DNA from: an uncultured Ruminococcus sp.
Lineage (GTDB): Bacteria; Bacillota; Clostridia; Oscillospirales; CAG-272
DNA length: 6,966 nucleotides
Reading direction: 5' to 3'
NCBI GenBank assembly: GCA_902782785.1
Contig: CACZOH010000039.1
Location: forward strand, 1-6,966
Shown: positions 1 to 5,762 of the stretch, piece by piece
Numbering within the stretch: position 1 is the stretch's first letter
Layout of the letters: every line of letters starts with the position of its first letter
Translations under genes and position numbers: made by a program
Notes under the pieces: model-generated
What the model saw: only the letters and a program-made list of their open reading frames with translations
Told to the model about the DNA's origin: nothing
The model's database searches: none

Positions 1-2
1 AC

Positions 3-55
3 AAAAACCGACTGAAACAAGGATAAGCTTTCCTTACTTCAGTAGGTTTTTTATT
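3..55 (+). terminator. Long interrupted hairpin with T-tract, probable terminator of a gene left of the window
   Basis: The arms pair as AAAAACC (3-9) with GGTTTTT (45-51), ACTGAA (11-16) with TTCAGT (38-43), and AAGGA (19-23) with TCCTT (31-35). They are separated by a G/A mismatch and a symmetric AC/AC internal loop, around a 7-base loop. A T-run (47-52, then ATT) follows on the + strand, as expected for an intrinsic terminator of a + strand transcript entering from the left. The A-run at 3-7 would also give a T-tract on the - strand, so activity in both directions is possible. The stem is AT-rich and interrupted, so it could instead belong to a structured RNA that begins outside the window. 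Confidence 0.55.
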
Positions 56-56
56 G

Positions 57-95
57 ACTGTCCTTTAGAGCACCACGCTCATAAGGAAGTTTTTT
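57..95 (+). terminator. Second hairpin plus T-run, tandem terminator candidate
   Basis: ACT (57-59) pairs with AGT (88-90), TCCTT (61-65) with AAGGA (83-87), and GAGC (68-71) with GCTC (77-80). There is one bulged G (60), a 2x2 internal loop and the loop ACCAC (72-76). Six Ts follow (90-95), only on the + strand, which gives it a direction. It lies immediately after the first hairpin, so it may be a back-up terminator. The pairing is imperfect; alternatively it is one domain of a noncoding RNA. Confidence 0.45.
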
Positions 96-117
96 CACCT
101 CACGTTCGAGTGGTGAG
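94..117. other. Weak third hairpin in the left intergenic region
   Basis: TTCACC (94-99) can pair with GGTGAG (112-117), using one T-G wobble, around a 12-base loop containing GTTCGA. No T-run follows on the + strand. The GTGGT at 110-114 is also complementary to the loop of the preceding hairpin (72-76), so the two foldings compete. I see no gene between 97 and 133. Confidence 0.25.
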
Positions 118-133
118 TAAGTGCGCGCTTAAT

Positions 134-168
134 AAAAGCAGACTGAGAACAAAATCAGTCTGCTTTTT
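134..168. terminator. Bidirectional rho-independent terminator
   Basis: AAAAGCAGACTGA (134-146) and TCAGTCTGCTTTT (155-167) form a perfect 13-bp stem around an 8-base loop (147-154). T-tracts are present on both strands: TTTTT at 164-168 on +, and TTTTATT on -. It lies about 50 bases past the stop of the - strand YitT-family gene, so it should end that transcript. It should also stop any + strand read-through from the left. Confidence 0.85.
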
Positions 169-218
169 CGTGTTCAACAGGTATAATGAAGACGTTCGCT
201 TCGCTCTGAGCCCTTTTC

Positions 219-1127
219 TCACAGATCCTCTTCCTCGTGCGATTTGAAGCCCTCGCCGAACACGGACGTGGCTTTTGTGACTATCATAAACGCCTTTTTG
301 TCCTCCTCACGGACGATGTCGCGCGCCTCGGGCAGGGATCGCATACGCAAAACCGCCATGAGCACCTCTTTTTCCTGTCCCGTGTACGCGCCTTTTCCGG
401 ACAGGACCGTGGCGCCGGCGTCAAGCTCCGTAAGTATGCGGTTCGCTATGCTCTCCTTTGAATTGCTTATTATATACACGAGTCTCGCGCCGTCGCCGCC
501 GTAGAGCACCGAATTGAATACTGTCATATAAACGGTGAGCGCGAGCGCGGCGTAAAGCGCAATATCGAGATTTTTGAAAACTATGCCGGACACCGTTATG
601 ACGACGCCGTCGATCAGAAGAAACAGCGTTCCCGTCCTGACGTAGCGCAGTCTGCGGCGCAGGACGCGCACTATTATGTCTATACCACCCGTAGTCGCGC
701 CCGCGCGGAAAACGAGCCCTATGCCGACGGCCTGAAGCGCTCCGCCCGCAAGCGCGGCGAGAAGCAGATTGTCCGTAAGCGGTCCCGCAAATCTTCCGAA
801 GACCTCCATCATCGCGCTTGACAGCACGACCGAATAAATGCTTGAAAGCAAAAACCTGAAGCCGAATTTTACGACGCCCAAAATCATTATCGGGATATTC
901 ATAAGCACGATTATGATACCGACGGAAAGCGGCTCCGCAAAATGGTTTATGATGATAGCGATACCGGATACGCCGCCCGGCGCCAGACTGTTCGGGTCGA
1001 GGAACAGCGCTATCCCCGCGGCGTATATAACGCTTCCGAGCGTTATAAGAAGATAGTCCTTTACCGTCTCCTTTACCGTTTTTTTCTTTTTTGTCACGTT
1101 GACTTCGCTTTTTGCGTCTTTTTTCAT
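219..1127 (-). CDS. yitT: YitT family membrane protein (DUF161 plus C-terminal DUF2179)
   Basis: This 302-residue integral membrane protein has an unknown substrate and role. A lysine-rich cytoplasmic N-terminus (residues 1-23) is followed by about five to six hydrophobic segments (roughly 24-43, 52-62, 68-88, 92-110, 120-140, 166-184, 188-208). The family signatures LAPGGVSGIA (48-57) and RAGATTGGIDII (141-152) are intact. A soluble C-terminal domain of the DUF2179 type spans about 213-293 and ends in a short acidic tail. This is the full two-domain architecture and usual length (about 280-300). The ATG is set by AGGAAG nine bases upstream, and a good promoter lies just beyond. The gene is monocistronic: a terminator follows the stop, and the next gene upstream is divergent. 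Family assignment is confident. Bacillota often carry several paralogues, so the symbol is family-level only. Transport has been suggested for the family, but nothing here shows a substrate. Confidence 0.93.
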   Translation of the reverse strand: MKKDAKSEVNVTKKKKTVKETVKDYLLITLGSVIYAAGIALFLDPNSLAPGGVSGIAIIINHFAEPLSVGIIIVLMNIPIMILGVVKFGFRFLLSSIYSVVLSSAMMEVFGRFAGPLTDNLLLAALAGGALQAVGIGLVFRAGATTGGIDIIVRVLRRRLRYVRTGTLFLLIDGVVITVSGIVFKNLDIALYAALALTVYMTVFNSVLYGGDGARLVYIISNSKESIANRILTELDAGATVLSGKGAYTGQEKEVLMAVLRMRSLPEARDIVREEDKKAFMIVTKATSVFGEGFKSHEEEDL

Positions 1128-1136
1128 CTTTATTGT

Positions 1137-1142
1137 CTTCCT
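1137..1142 (-). promoter_or_regulatory. Ribosome binding site of the yitT-family gene
   Basis: Read on the - strand this is AGGAAG with a nine-base spacer to the ATG at 1127-1125. It supports that start codon. Confidence 0.75.
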
Positions 1143-1161
1143 TTTTCCGTTATCTTTTTAT

Positions 1162-1190
1162 ATAATACCATAATTTTTCCCTTTTTTCAA
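1162..1190 (-). promoter_or_regulatory. Sigma-A-type promoter for the yitT-family gene
   Basis: On the - strand, TTGAAA (1190-1185) and TATTAT (1167-1162) are separated by exactly 17 bases. Each hexamer has one mismatch to the TTGACA/TATAAT consensus. The predicted start near 1155 gives a leader of about 28 bases that contains the AGGAAG ribosome binding site. No operator palindrome or riboswitch is visible in the leader. Confidence 0.75.
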
Positions 1191-1220
1191 GTCGGATTTT
1201 CTTCAAAAGCCGCAAAAGTA

Positions 1221-1249
1221 TTGATTTTCTTATAAAAATATGATAAAAT
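1221..1249 (+). promoter_or_regulatory. Sigma-A-type extended -10 promoter for the trmK-mtaB operon
   Basis: TTGATT (1221-1226) and TAAAAT (1244-1249) are separated by 17 bases. TG at 1241-1242 forms an extended -10 (TGaTAAAAT). The expected start near 1256 leaves only about 15 bases before the ATG, just enough for the ribosome binding site, so there is no room for leader regulation. Its -35 lies 30 bp from the -35 of the divergent promoter. Confidence 0.7.
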
Positions 1250-1258
1250 ACGTGAAAA

Positions 1259-1265
1259 AGGGGAG
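1259..1265 (+). promoter_or_regulatory. Ribosome binding site of trmK
   Basis: AGGGGAG lies five bases before the ATG at 1271. It is the strongest such site in the operon; the three downstream genes have much weaker ones, consistent with translational coupling. Confidence 0.75.
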
Positions 1266-1270
1266 AGCAA

Positions 1271-1942
1271 ATGAAAAGACTTGACACAGTACTGTCGCTT
1301 CTGACGCCGGGCTGCCGCATAGCCGACATAGGCTGCGACCACGCGTATATACCGATAAAAGCCGTCCTTTCGGGCGCCGCGTCCTTTGCGTACGCGTCCG
1401 ACGTCAGAAAAGGTCCGCTTTCGCGGGCGGAGGAAAACGTGCGCGCGGCGGGTCTTTCGGACAAAATAGTCCTGCGGCTCGCAAACGGGCTTGACGGCGC
1501 GGAGGAATTCTCGCCCGACACCGTGATAATCGCCGGCATGGGCGGCGAGCTTATCGCCGATATAATAGAAAGAGCCCCGTTTGTAAAAAATCCGCGCATA
1601 AGCCTTATCCTCCAGCCGATGACGGCGCAGGACAAGCTGAGAAAATACCTCTTGTCATCGGGCTTTGAGATCCTGCGCGAGCGCGCTGCCAAGGAGGAGC
1701 GGCGCGTGTATCAGCTTTTTCTCTGCTCGTACACAAAGAAAAAGCAGATATATTCCGACGCCGAGCTGATCGTCGGCAAAAACCACGAGGACAGGGAGCT
1801 CGTCCCCGCGCTTTACAAAAAATACGTGTTGAAATATGAAAAAATAATAAAAGGAAAAGAAGCGTCCGGCGCGGACGTCTCCTTTGACAAAAAAATATAC
1901 GGGGAATTGAAAGAAAAATATGAAAACGCTGAAATTATATGA
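1271..1942 (+). CDS. trmK: tRNA (adenine(22)-N(1))-methyltransferase TrmK
   Basis: This cytoplasmic, S-adenosylmethionine-dependent class I methyltransferase makes m1A at position 22 in the D-loop of tRNAs. The 223 residues start near the family N-terminus (KRLDTVLSLLTPG). Motif I is IADIGCDHAYIPI (17-29); the acidic SAM-ribose region is ASDVRKGPL (42-50); ANGLD is at 71-75; IIAGMGGELIADII is at 86-99; and LQPM (114-117) stands at the usual catalytic-loop position. A lysine-rich C-terminal part (about 165-220) matches the helical, coiled-coil-like tail of the family. Length is close to the B. subtilis protein (about 238). It is the first gene of the operon and its last 23 bases overlap the next gene, as part of the conserved Firmicute pair trmK then NIF3-like. 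The usual upstream neighbour, the sigma factor gene rpoD, is absent here. Confidence 0.95.
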   Translation: MKRLDTVLSLLTPGCRIADIGCDHAYIPIKAVLSGAASFAYASDVRKGPLSRAEENVRAAGLSDKIVLRLANGLDGAEEFSPDTVIIAGMGGELIADIIERAPFVKNPRISLILQPMTAQDKLRKYLLSSGFEILRERAAKEERRVYQLFLCSYTKKKQIYSDAELIVGKNHEDRELVPALYKKYVLKYEKIIKGKEASGADVSFDKKIYGELKEKYENAEII

Positions 1943-2672
1943 GCTGCTTGAAGAAAGAATACCGTCCGCTTTATCGTGTCCGTGGGACAACGACGGGCTT
2001 TCCGTCCTGCCTTATAAGGACCATGAGAGCAAAAGGATCCTCATAAGTCTTGACGTGCGCGGCAGCGTGATCGGATACGCCGAAAAAAACGGGTTTGACA
2101 CGGTGATAACGCATCACCCTCTCATTTTTGCAAAGCTGTCCGAGCTTAACGGCTCCACCGTGCCGTCGGAAAAGGCGGTGAGGCTCGTACGCGCGGGTAT
2201 CGCCGCGATGAGCTTCCACACGAGATACGACGCGGTCGACGGCGGCGTGTCAGATATACTCTGCGAAACGCTCGGTCTTTCGCCCGACGGCAAATTCGGC
2301 GAGGGGGACTGCGCAAGGCTCTGCACGTCCGACGCCGTCACGTTCGACGCTTTTGCAAAAAACGTAAAGGGCGTTTTCGGTCCGGCGCATTTCTTCTGTG
2401 AAAAAGCAGGCGACAGCGTGCGCCGCGTAGCCGTATGCGGCGGCTCGGCGGGAGATTTCACGGACGAGGCGCTTGCGCTCGGTGCGGATACGTTCGTCTG
2501 CGGCGAGATGCGGTATCACTCCGCGATCGACGCGGCGGACGCGGGGCTGAGTATCGTCTGCGTCGGCCATTACGAATCCGAGGCGCCCGCGCTCGGACGT
2601 CTTTGCAAAACCGTATCGGAAATAAGCGGCGCGTATACGGAAATTTACGGGGTATCGCAGTATGTCGTTTGA
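1920..2672 (+). CDS. yqfO: NIF3-like dinuclear metal-centre protein (GTP cyclohydrolase I type 2-like family)
   Basis: This 250-residue soluble protein belongs to a family that forms toroidal hexamers with a two-metal site in each subunit. Its cellular role is unsettled, and the 'GTP cyclohydrolase' label in databases is weakly founded. The metal ligands are all visible: H65-H66 in ITHHPL, H100 and D104 in the FHTRYDAVDGGVSD segment, and H217/E221 in GHYESE. WDNDGL (22-27) and GADTFVCGEMRYH near residue 190 are further family marks. It is the compact form, like E. coli YbgI (about 247 residues). It lacks the PII-like middle insert that makes B. subtilis YqfO about 370 residues. The start fits the family N-terminus and overlaps trmK by 23 bases. 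Only a weak GGGGA about 14 bases upstream could serve as ribosome binding site, so coupling to trmK translation is likely. The gene sits between tRNA-modification and ribosome-rescue genes. Confidence 0.93.
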   Translation: MKTLKLYELLEERIPSALSCPWDNDGLSVLPYKDHESKRILISLDVRGSVIGYAEKNGFDTVITHHPLIFAKLSELNGSTVPSEKAVRLVRAGIAAMSFHTRYDAVDGGVSDILCETLGLSPDGKFGEGDCARLCTSDAVTFDAFAKNVKGVFGPAHFFCEKAGDSVRRVAVCGGSAGDFTDEALALGADTFVCGEMRYHSAIDAADAGLSIVCVGHYESEAPALGRLCKTVSEISGAYTEIYGVSQYVV

Positions 2673-4413
2673 CGGATTTACCGCCGCGGCGGTCGTATCG
2701 CAGATAAACGCGGAGCTTTCGGGCAGCCGTGTTGAGCGTGTGAACGCGCCGACGCAGGACGAAATAGTTCTGAATCTGCGCACGGAGGACAGACGCAGCG
2801 TAAAGCTCTGCCTCTCCGCTTCATCCAATATACCGAAGGTCAACATAACGGATGTCGTGAAGGACAACCCCGCGCAGGCGAGCGCTTTATGTATGCACCT
2901 TCGCAAGCATCTCAATTCCGCGCGGCTTTTGTCGGCTGAACAGCCGGGCTTCGAGCGCGTGATAAAGCTGTCGTTTCAGACGACGGACGAGCTCGGATAT
3001 CAGCGTCCCGAATACATTTACTGTGAGATAATGGGCAAATACAGCAACGTCATACTGACGGACGCGGACGGACGCATCATAAACTGCGTCAAGCCCGTTG
3101 ATATAACGACGTCGTCAAAGCGCCAGGTGCTCCCGGGTATGAAATACGAAGCGCCGCCCCCGCAGGACAAGCTCATACCGACGGAAACGACGGCGGACGT
3201 GTTTGCAAAGCTCTGCGAAAAATACGGCGAGACCGAGGCGGACGGCTTTTTCATCAAATGCTTCCGCGGTTTCTCTCCTTTGATCTCCCGCGAGGCGGCG
3301 TACCTCGCGCACGCCTCGGGAAAGCCCGTATGTGAGCACGGCGCGTCGCTTTACGCCGTTTTCCGCAGCCTGATGGAGCGGTGCAGAAGATCCGATTTTT
3401 CGCCGTGCATAATATACGACGGCAAAAAACCGCTTGATTTCTCCGTTTTTGAAATAAATCAGTACAAAGACGGCGCGGACGTGCGTCCGTTTTCCTCCGT
3501 CTCGGAGTGTATCGACCGCTTTTATTCGGAGCGCGAGAACAGCGAGCGCATAAAACAGCGCGGCGGCGATATCCTCCGCATAATAAACGCCGCGGAGCTC
3601 CACATAAAAAAGAAGCTGCAGAACATAGAGGACGATCTGAAGCGCTGTGACGACGCGGAGAAATACCGCCTTTACGGCGATCTCATAACCGCAAACCTGT
3701 ACCGCGCGAAGCGCGGCGCCTCGTCAATGGAGGTCGAAAACTACTACGACGAAAACTGTCCGACCGTTACGGTACCGCTTGACGCCCGACTTTCCGCGTC
3801 CGTCAACGCGCAGAAATATTATAAGAAATACAACAAATTAAAAACGGGGCGCGAAAGCGCGGAAAACCGGCGCGAGCAGGCGAAAAACGAGCTTTTGTAT
3901 ATAAAAACGGTCGCGGACGCGCTCTCCCGCTCGGAGACGGGCGAGGACCTCGAGCAGATACGCGCGGAGCTGTACGAGACGGGGTACGCCTCGAGGATGA
4001 AGGATCAGAAAAAGAAAAAGCCCGCGCCCACGCGCCCTCTCAGGTTCGTAACGGACGGCGGATATACCGTTCTCGTCGGCAAAAACAACACGCAGAACGA
4101 CCGTCTGACGCTGAAGGAAGCCTCTCGCTTCGACTGGTTTTTCCACGTAAAGGACGCGCCGGGCAGTCACGTCATAATGATTTCGGACGGAAACGAGCCG
4201 GACGCAAAGGATTTCACGCAGGCGGCGGAGCTTGCGGCGTACTATTCGTCACAGCGTGACGGACAGAACGTGGAGGTCGATTACACGCTCGTCAAAAACG
4301 TAAAGAAGCCCGCGGGCTCAGCGCCCGGATTTGTGATATACCATCAGAATTATTCCGCCGTTGTAACGCCCGACGCGGAGCTTGCAAAACGCCTTAAGGT
4401 CGAAAAACAATGA
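2662..4413 (+). CDS. rqcH: Rqc2 homologue RqcH (NFACT family; formerly annotated fibronectin-binding protein)
   Basis: RqcH binds 50S subunits still carrying peptidyl-tRNA after ribosome splitting, recruits tRNA-Ala and drives template-free alanine tailing that marks the stalled peptide for proteolysis. The 583 residues keep the full NFACT order. NFACT-N begins with MSFDGF and includes LCMHLRKHL (76-84) and YCEIMGKYSNVILTD. A helix-hairpin-helix-like middle follows, then two charged helical stretches (about 288-355 and 395-440) flanking YGDLITANLYR. The NFACT-R domain (about 457-565) has VGKNN (472-476), HVKDAPGSHV (495-504) and a VKKPAGSAPGFVIY segment. The Asp-Arg pair important for tailing in B. 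subtilis (D97/R98) aligns with E98-R99, a conservative change. There is no signal peptide, arguing against a surface adhesin role. The start overlaps the NIF3-like gene by 11 bases with only GGGG as a weak ribosome site. Confidence 0.95.
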   Translation: MSFDGFTAAAVVSQINAELSGSRVERVNAPTQDEIVLNLRTEDRRSVKLCLSASSNIPKVNITDVVKDNPAQASALCMHLRKHLNSARLLSAEQPGFERVIKLSFQTTDELGYQRPEYIYCEIMGKYSNVILTDADGRIINCVKPVDITTSSKRQVLPGMKYEAPPPQDKLIPTETTADVFAKLCEKYGETEADGFFIKCFRGFSPLISREAAYLAHASGKPVCEHGASLYAVFRSLMERCRRSDFSPCIIYDGKKPLDFSVFEINQYKDGADVRPFSSVSECIDRFYSERENSERIKQRGGDILRIINAAELHIKKKLQNIEDDLKRCDDAEKYRLYGDLITANLYRAKRGASSMEVENYYDENCPTVTVPLDARLSASVNAQKYYKKYNKLKTGRESAENRREQAKNELLYIKTVADALSRSETGEDLEQIRAELYETGYASRMKDQKKKKPAPTRPLRFVTDGGYTVLVGKNNTQNDRLTLKEASRFDWFFHVKDAPGSHVIMISDGNEPDAKDFTQAAELAAYYSSQRDGQNVEVDYTLVKNVKKPAGSAPGFVIYHQNYSAVVTPDAELAKRLKVEKQ

Positions 4414-5705
4414 AAAATACAGAAAAAACCGTCGGCATATACACTCTCGGCTGCCGCGTCAATCAGTATGAAAGCGACGCGATATCATACGAGTTTTTTG
4501 TCCGCGGCTGGAACGTGTGCGATTTCTTTGAAAAATGCTCCGTTTACATAATAAACACCTGCACCGTGACGGCGGAGGCTGACAGAAAATCACGTCAGCT
4601 CATACGCCGCGCAAAAACGCTGAATCCCGACGCCCGCGTTATCGTCTGCGGCTGTTACAGTCAGATAAATCCGGAGGAAGCGGCAAAATACGCCGATTTT
4701 GTCTGCGGTACGCGGAACAAATCAGAGGTGGTCAACGCCGCGGAAATGCTTTTAAAGGAAGATCTGAAAGAAAAGATCAGCGCGCCCGCGCCGTCTTCGC
4801 TTCCGTACGAGCCGCTGTTCGCGCCGCAAACGGACAGGACGCGCGCGTTTGTCAAAATAGAAGACGGCTGCGACGGAAAATGCGCGTACTGCCTTATAAG
4901 GATCGCCCGCGGAAACGTGGTTTCGCGCCGTTACGACAGTATCCTGCCCGAGCTTGAGGCGCTTTACGACGCGGGTTATCCCGAGGCGGTACTGACGGGG
5001 ATAGAGCTTTCCGCATACGGCCGCGACACGGGCGACGATCTCATATCTCTTCTGCTCAAAACAAACGACATAAAATGCCCGCCGCGCATACGTCTGAGCT
5101 CGCTCGACCCCGCGTTTCTGACGGACGAGGCTACAAAGCGTCTGTCCGAGGTCAAACGCCTTATGCCGCACTTTCATCTGTCGGTACAGAGCGGAAGCTC
5201 GGCGGTGCTCGCCGCCATGCGCCGCAAATACAACGCCGAAATGCTGTATAAAAACGTGGAAAACTGCCGCAAAAACATAGAGGGCGTGCGTTTTTCCGCC
5301 GATATAATCGCCGGCTTCCCCGGCGAGACGGAAAAGGATTTTCTTGCGACGCACGACTTTCTTGATTTTGCAAATCTCGTCCACGCGCATATTTTCCCGT
5401 TCTCCGAGCGGCAGGGCACGGAAGCGGCTGAAATGAAAGGCCGTCTTGACAAAAAGACGAAGGCCGCGCGCGCCGCGTCGCTTGCCCGTCATCAGGACGA
5501 GATAAACGAAAAAGACGCAAAAACGCTTTTCGGCACGACCGCGGAGGTTTTGTTTGAGACTTCGGACGGCGGATACGCGACGGGGCACACAAAAGAGTTT
5601 TTGTCGGTCAAAGCGAAAACGGATAAGGCTCTGCACGGCAAAATCAAAAACGTGATACTGAAATCATATAAAAACGGCGTTTTCGACGCGGAGATATCCG
5701 ATTAA
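4410..5705 (+). CDS. mtaB: tRNA (N6-L-threonylcarbamoyladenosine(37)-C2)-methylthiotransferase MtaB
   Basis: This radical SAM enzyme with two iron-sulfur clusters converts t6A37 to ms2t6A37 in ANN-decoding tRNAs. The 431 residues match the MtaB length. The N-terminal methylthiotransferase domain has its cluster cysteines C15 (TLGCRVNQYE), C51 (NTCTV) and C82 (CGCYSQ). The radical SAM triad is C154-x3-C158-x2-C161, followed by LIRIARG where most relatives have IIPxARG. LTGIELSAYG, LSVQSGS (257-263) and GFPGET (302-307) follow. A C-terminal TRAM domain occupies roughly 372-431. The opening LGCRVNQYE and overall length favour MtaB over MiaB or RimO. The ATG overlaps the rqcH stop in an ATGA junction, with AAGG about 10 bases upstream. 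It is the last gene of the operon; a terminator stem starts 12 bases past the stop. Confidence 0.95.
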   Translation: MKNTEKTVGIYTLGCRVNQYESDAISYEFFVRGWNVCDFFEKCSVYIINTCTVTAEADRKSRQLIRRAKTLNPDARVIVCGCYSQINPEEAAKYADFVCGTRNKSEVVNAAEMLLKEDLKEKISAPAPSSLPYEPLFAPQTDRTRAFVKIEDGCDGKCAYCLIRIARGNVVSRRYDSILPELEALYDAGYPEAVLTGIELSAYGRDTGDDLISLLLKTNDIKCPPRIRLSSLDPAFLTDEATKRLSEVKRLMPHFHLSVQSGSSAVLAAMRRKYNAEMLYKNVENCRKNIEGVRFSADIIAGFPGETEKDFLATHDFLDFANLVHAHIFPFSERQGTEAAEMKGRLDKKTKAARAASLARHQDEINEKDAKTLFGTTAEVLFETSDGGYATGHTKEFLSVKAKTDKALHGKIKNVILKSYKNGVFDAEISD

Positions 5706-5716
5706 AAAAAGCGCCG

Positions 5717-5751
5717 AAAAAAGGAGAGACCGGTCGTGATCTCTCCTTTTT
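5717..5751. terminator. Bidirectional terminator between convergent mtaB and pncB
   Basis: AAAAAGGAGAGA (5718-5729) and TCTCTCCTTTTT (5740-5751) form a perfect 12-bp stem around a 10-base loop. T-tracts follow on both strands: TTTTT then TAATGTTTTT on +, and a run of Ts, CGGCGC and a further run of Ts on -. The stem begins 12 bases after the mtaB stop and 11 bases after the pncB stop, so one structure serves both. Confidence 0.92.
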
Positions 5752-5762
5752 AATGTTTTTTA

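Noticed and set aside
100..130. T-box-like or tRNA T-arm-like sequence (GTTCGA, GTGGT, GCGCG)
   Set aside because: The T-box core AGGGTGGNACCGCG is not present, no + strand gene follows, and the 5-bp T-stem and CCA end of a tRNA cannot be formed.
182..187. Perfect TATAAT on the + strand
   Set aside because: No -35 element lies at 16-18 bases, and it would only drive antisense RNA into the yitT-family 3' end; a chance match is likely.
1150..1692. A 180-codon - strand frame opposite trmK reaching into the promoter region
   Set aside because: It covers both divergent promoters and most of trmK and has no ribosome site or family resemblance; it is a shadow frame.
1920..2672. Annotation as a true GTP cyclohydrolase I
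   Set aside because: The motifs are those of the NIF3 dinuclear-metal family. It lacks classical FolE motifs, and no folate genes are nearby.
2250..2915. A 221-codon open frame on the - strand across the NIF3-like/rqcH junction
   Set aside because: It is antisense to two well-supported genes with intact motifs, has a skewed Arg/Ala composition and shows no recognisable domain.
2662..4413. Annotation as a secreted fibronectin-binding adhesin
   Set aside because: There is no signal peptide or anchor. The NFACT-N, helical and NFACT-R order and the operon context point to ribosome quality control.
4752..5636. A 294-codon open frame on the - strand opposite mtaB
   Set aside because: mtaB has every catalytic motif on the + strand. 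The antisense frame gives an arginine-rich, domainless protein typical of the shadow of a GC-rich gene, and it has no convincing ribosome site.
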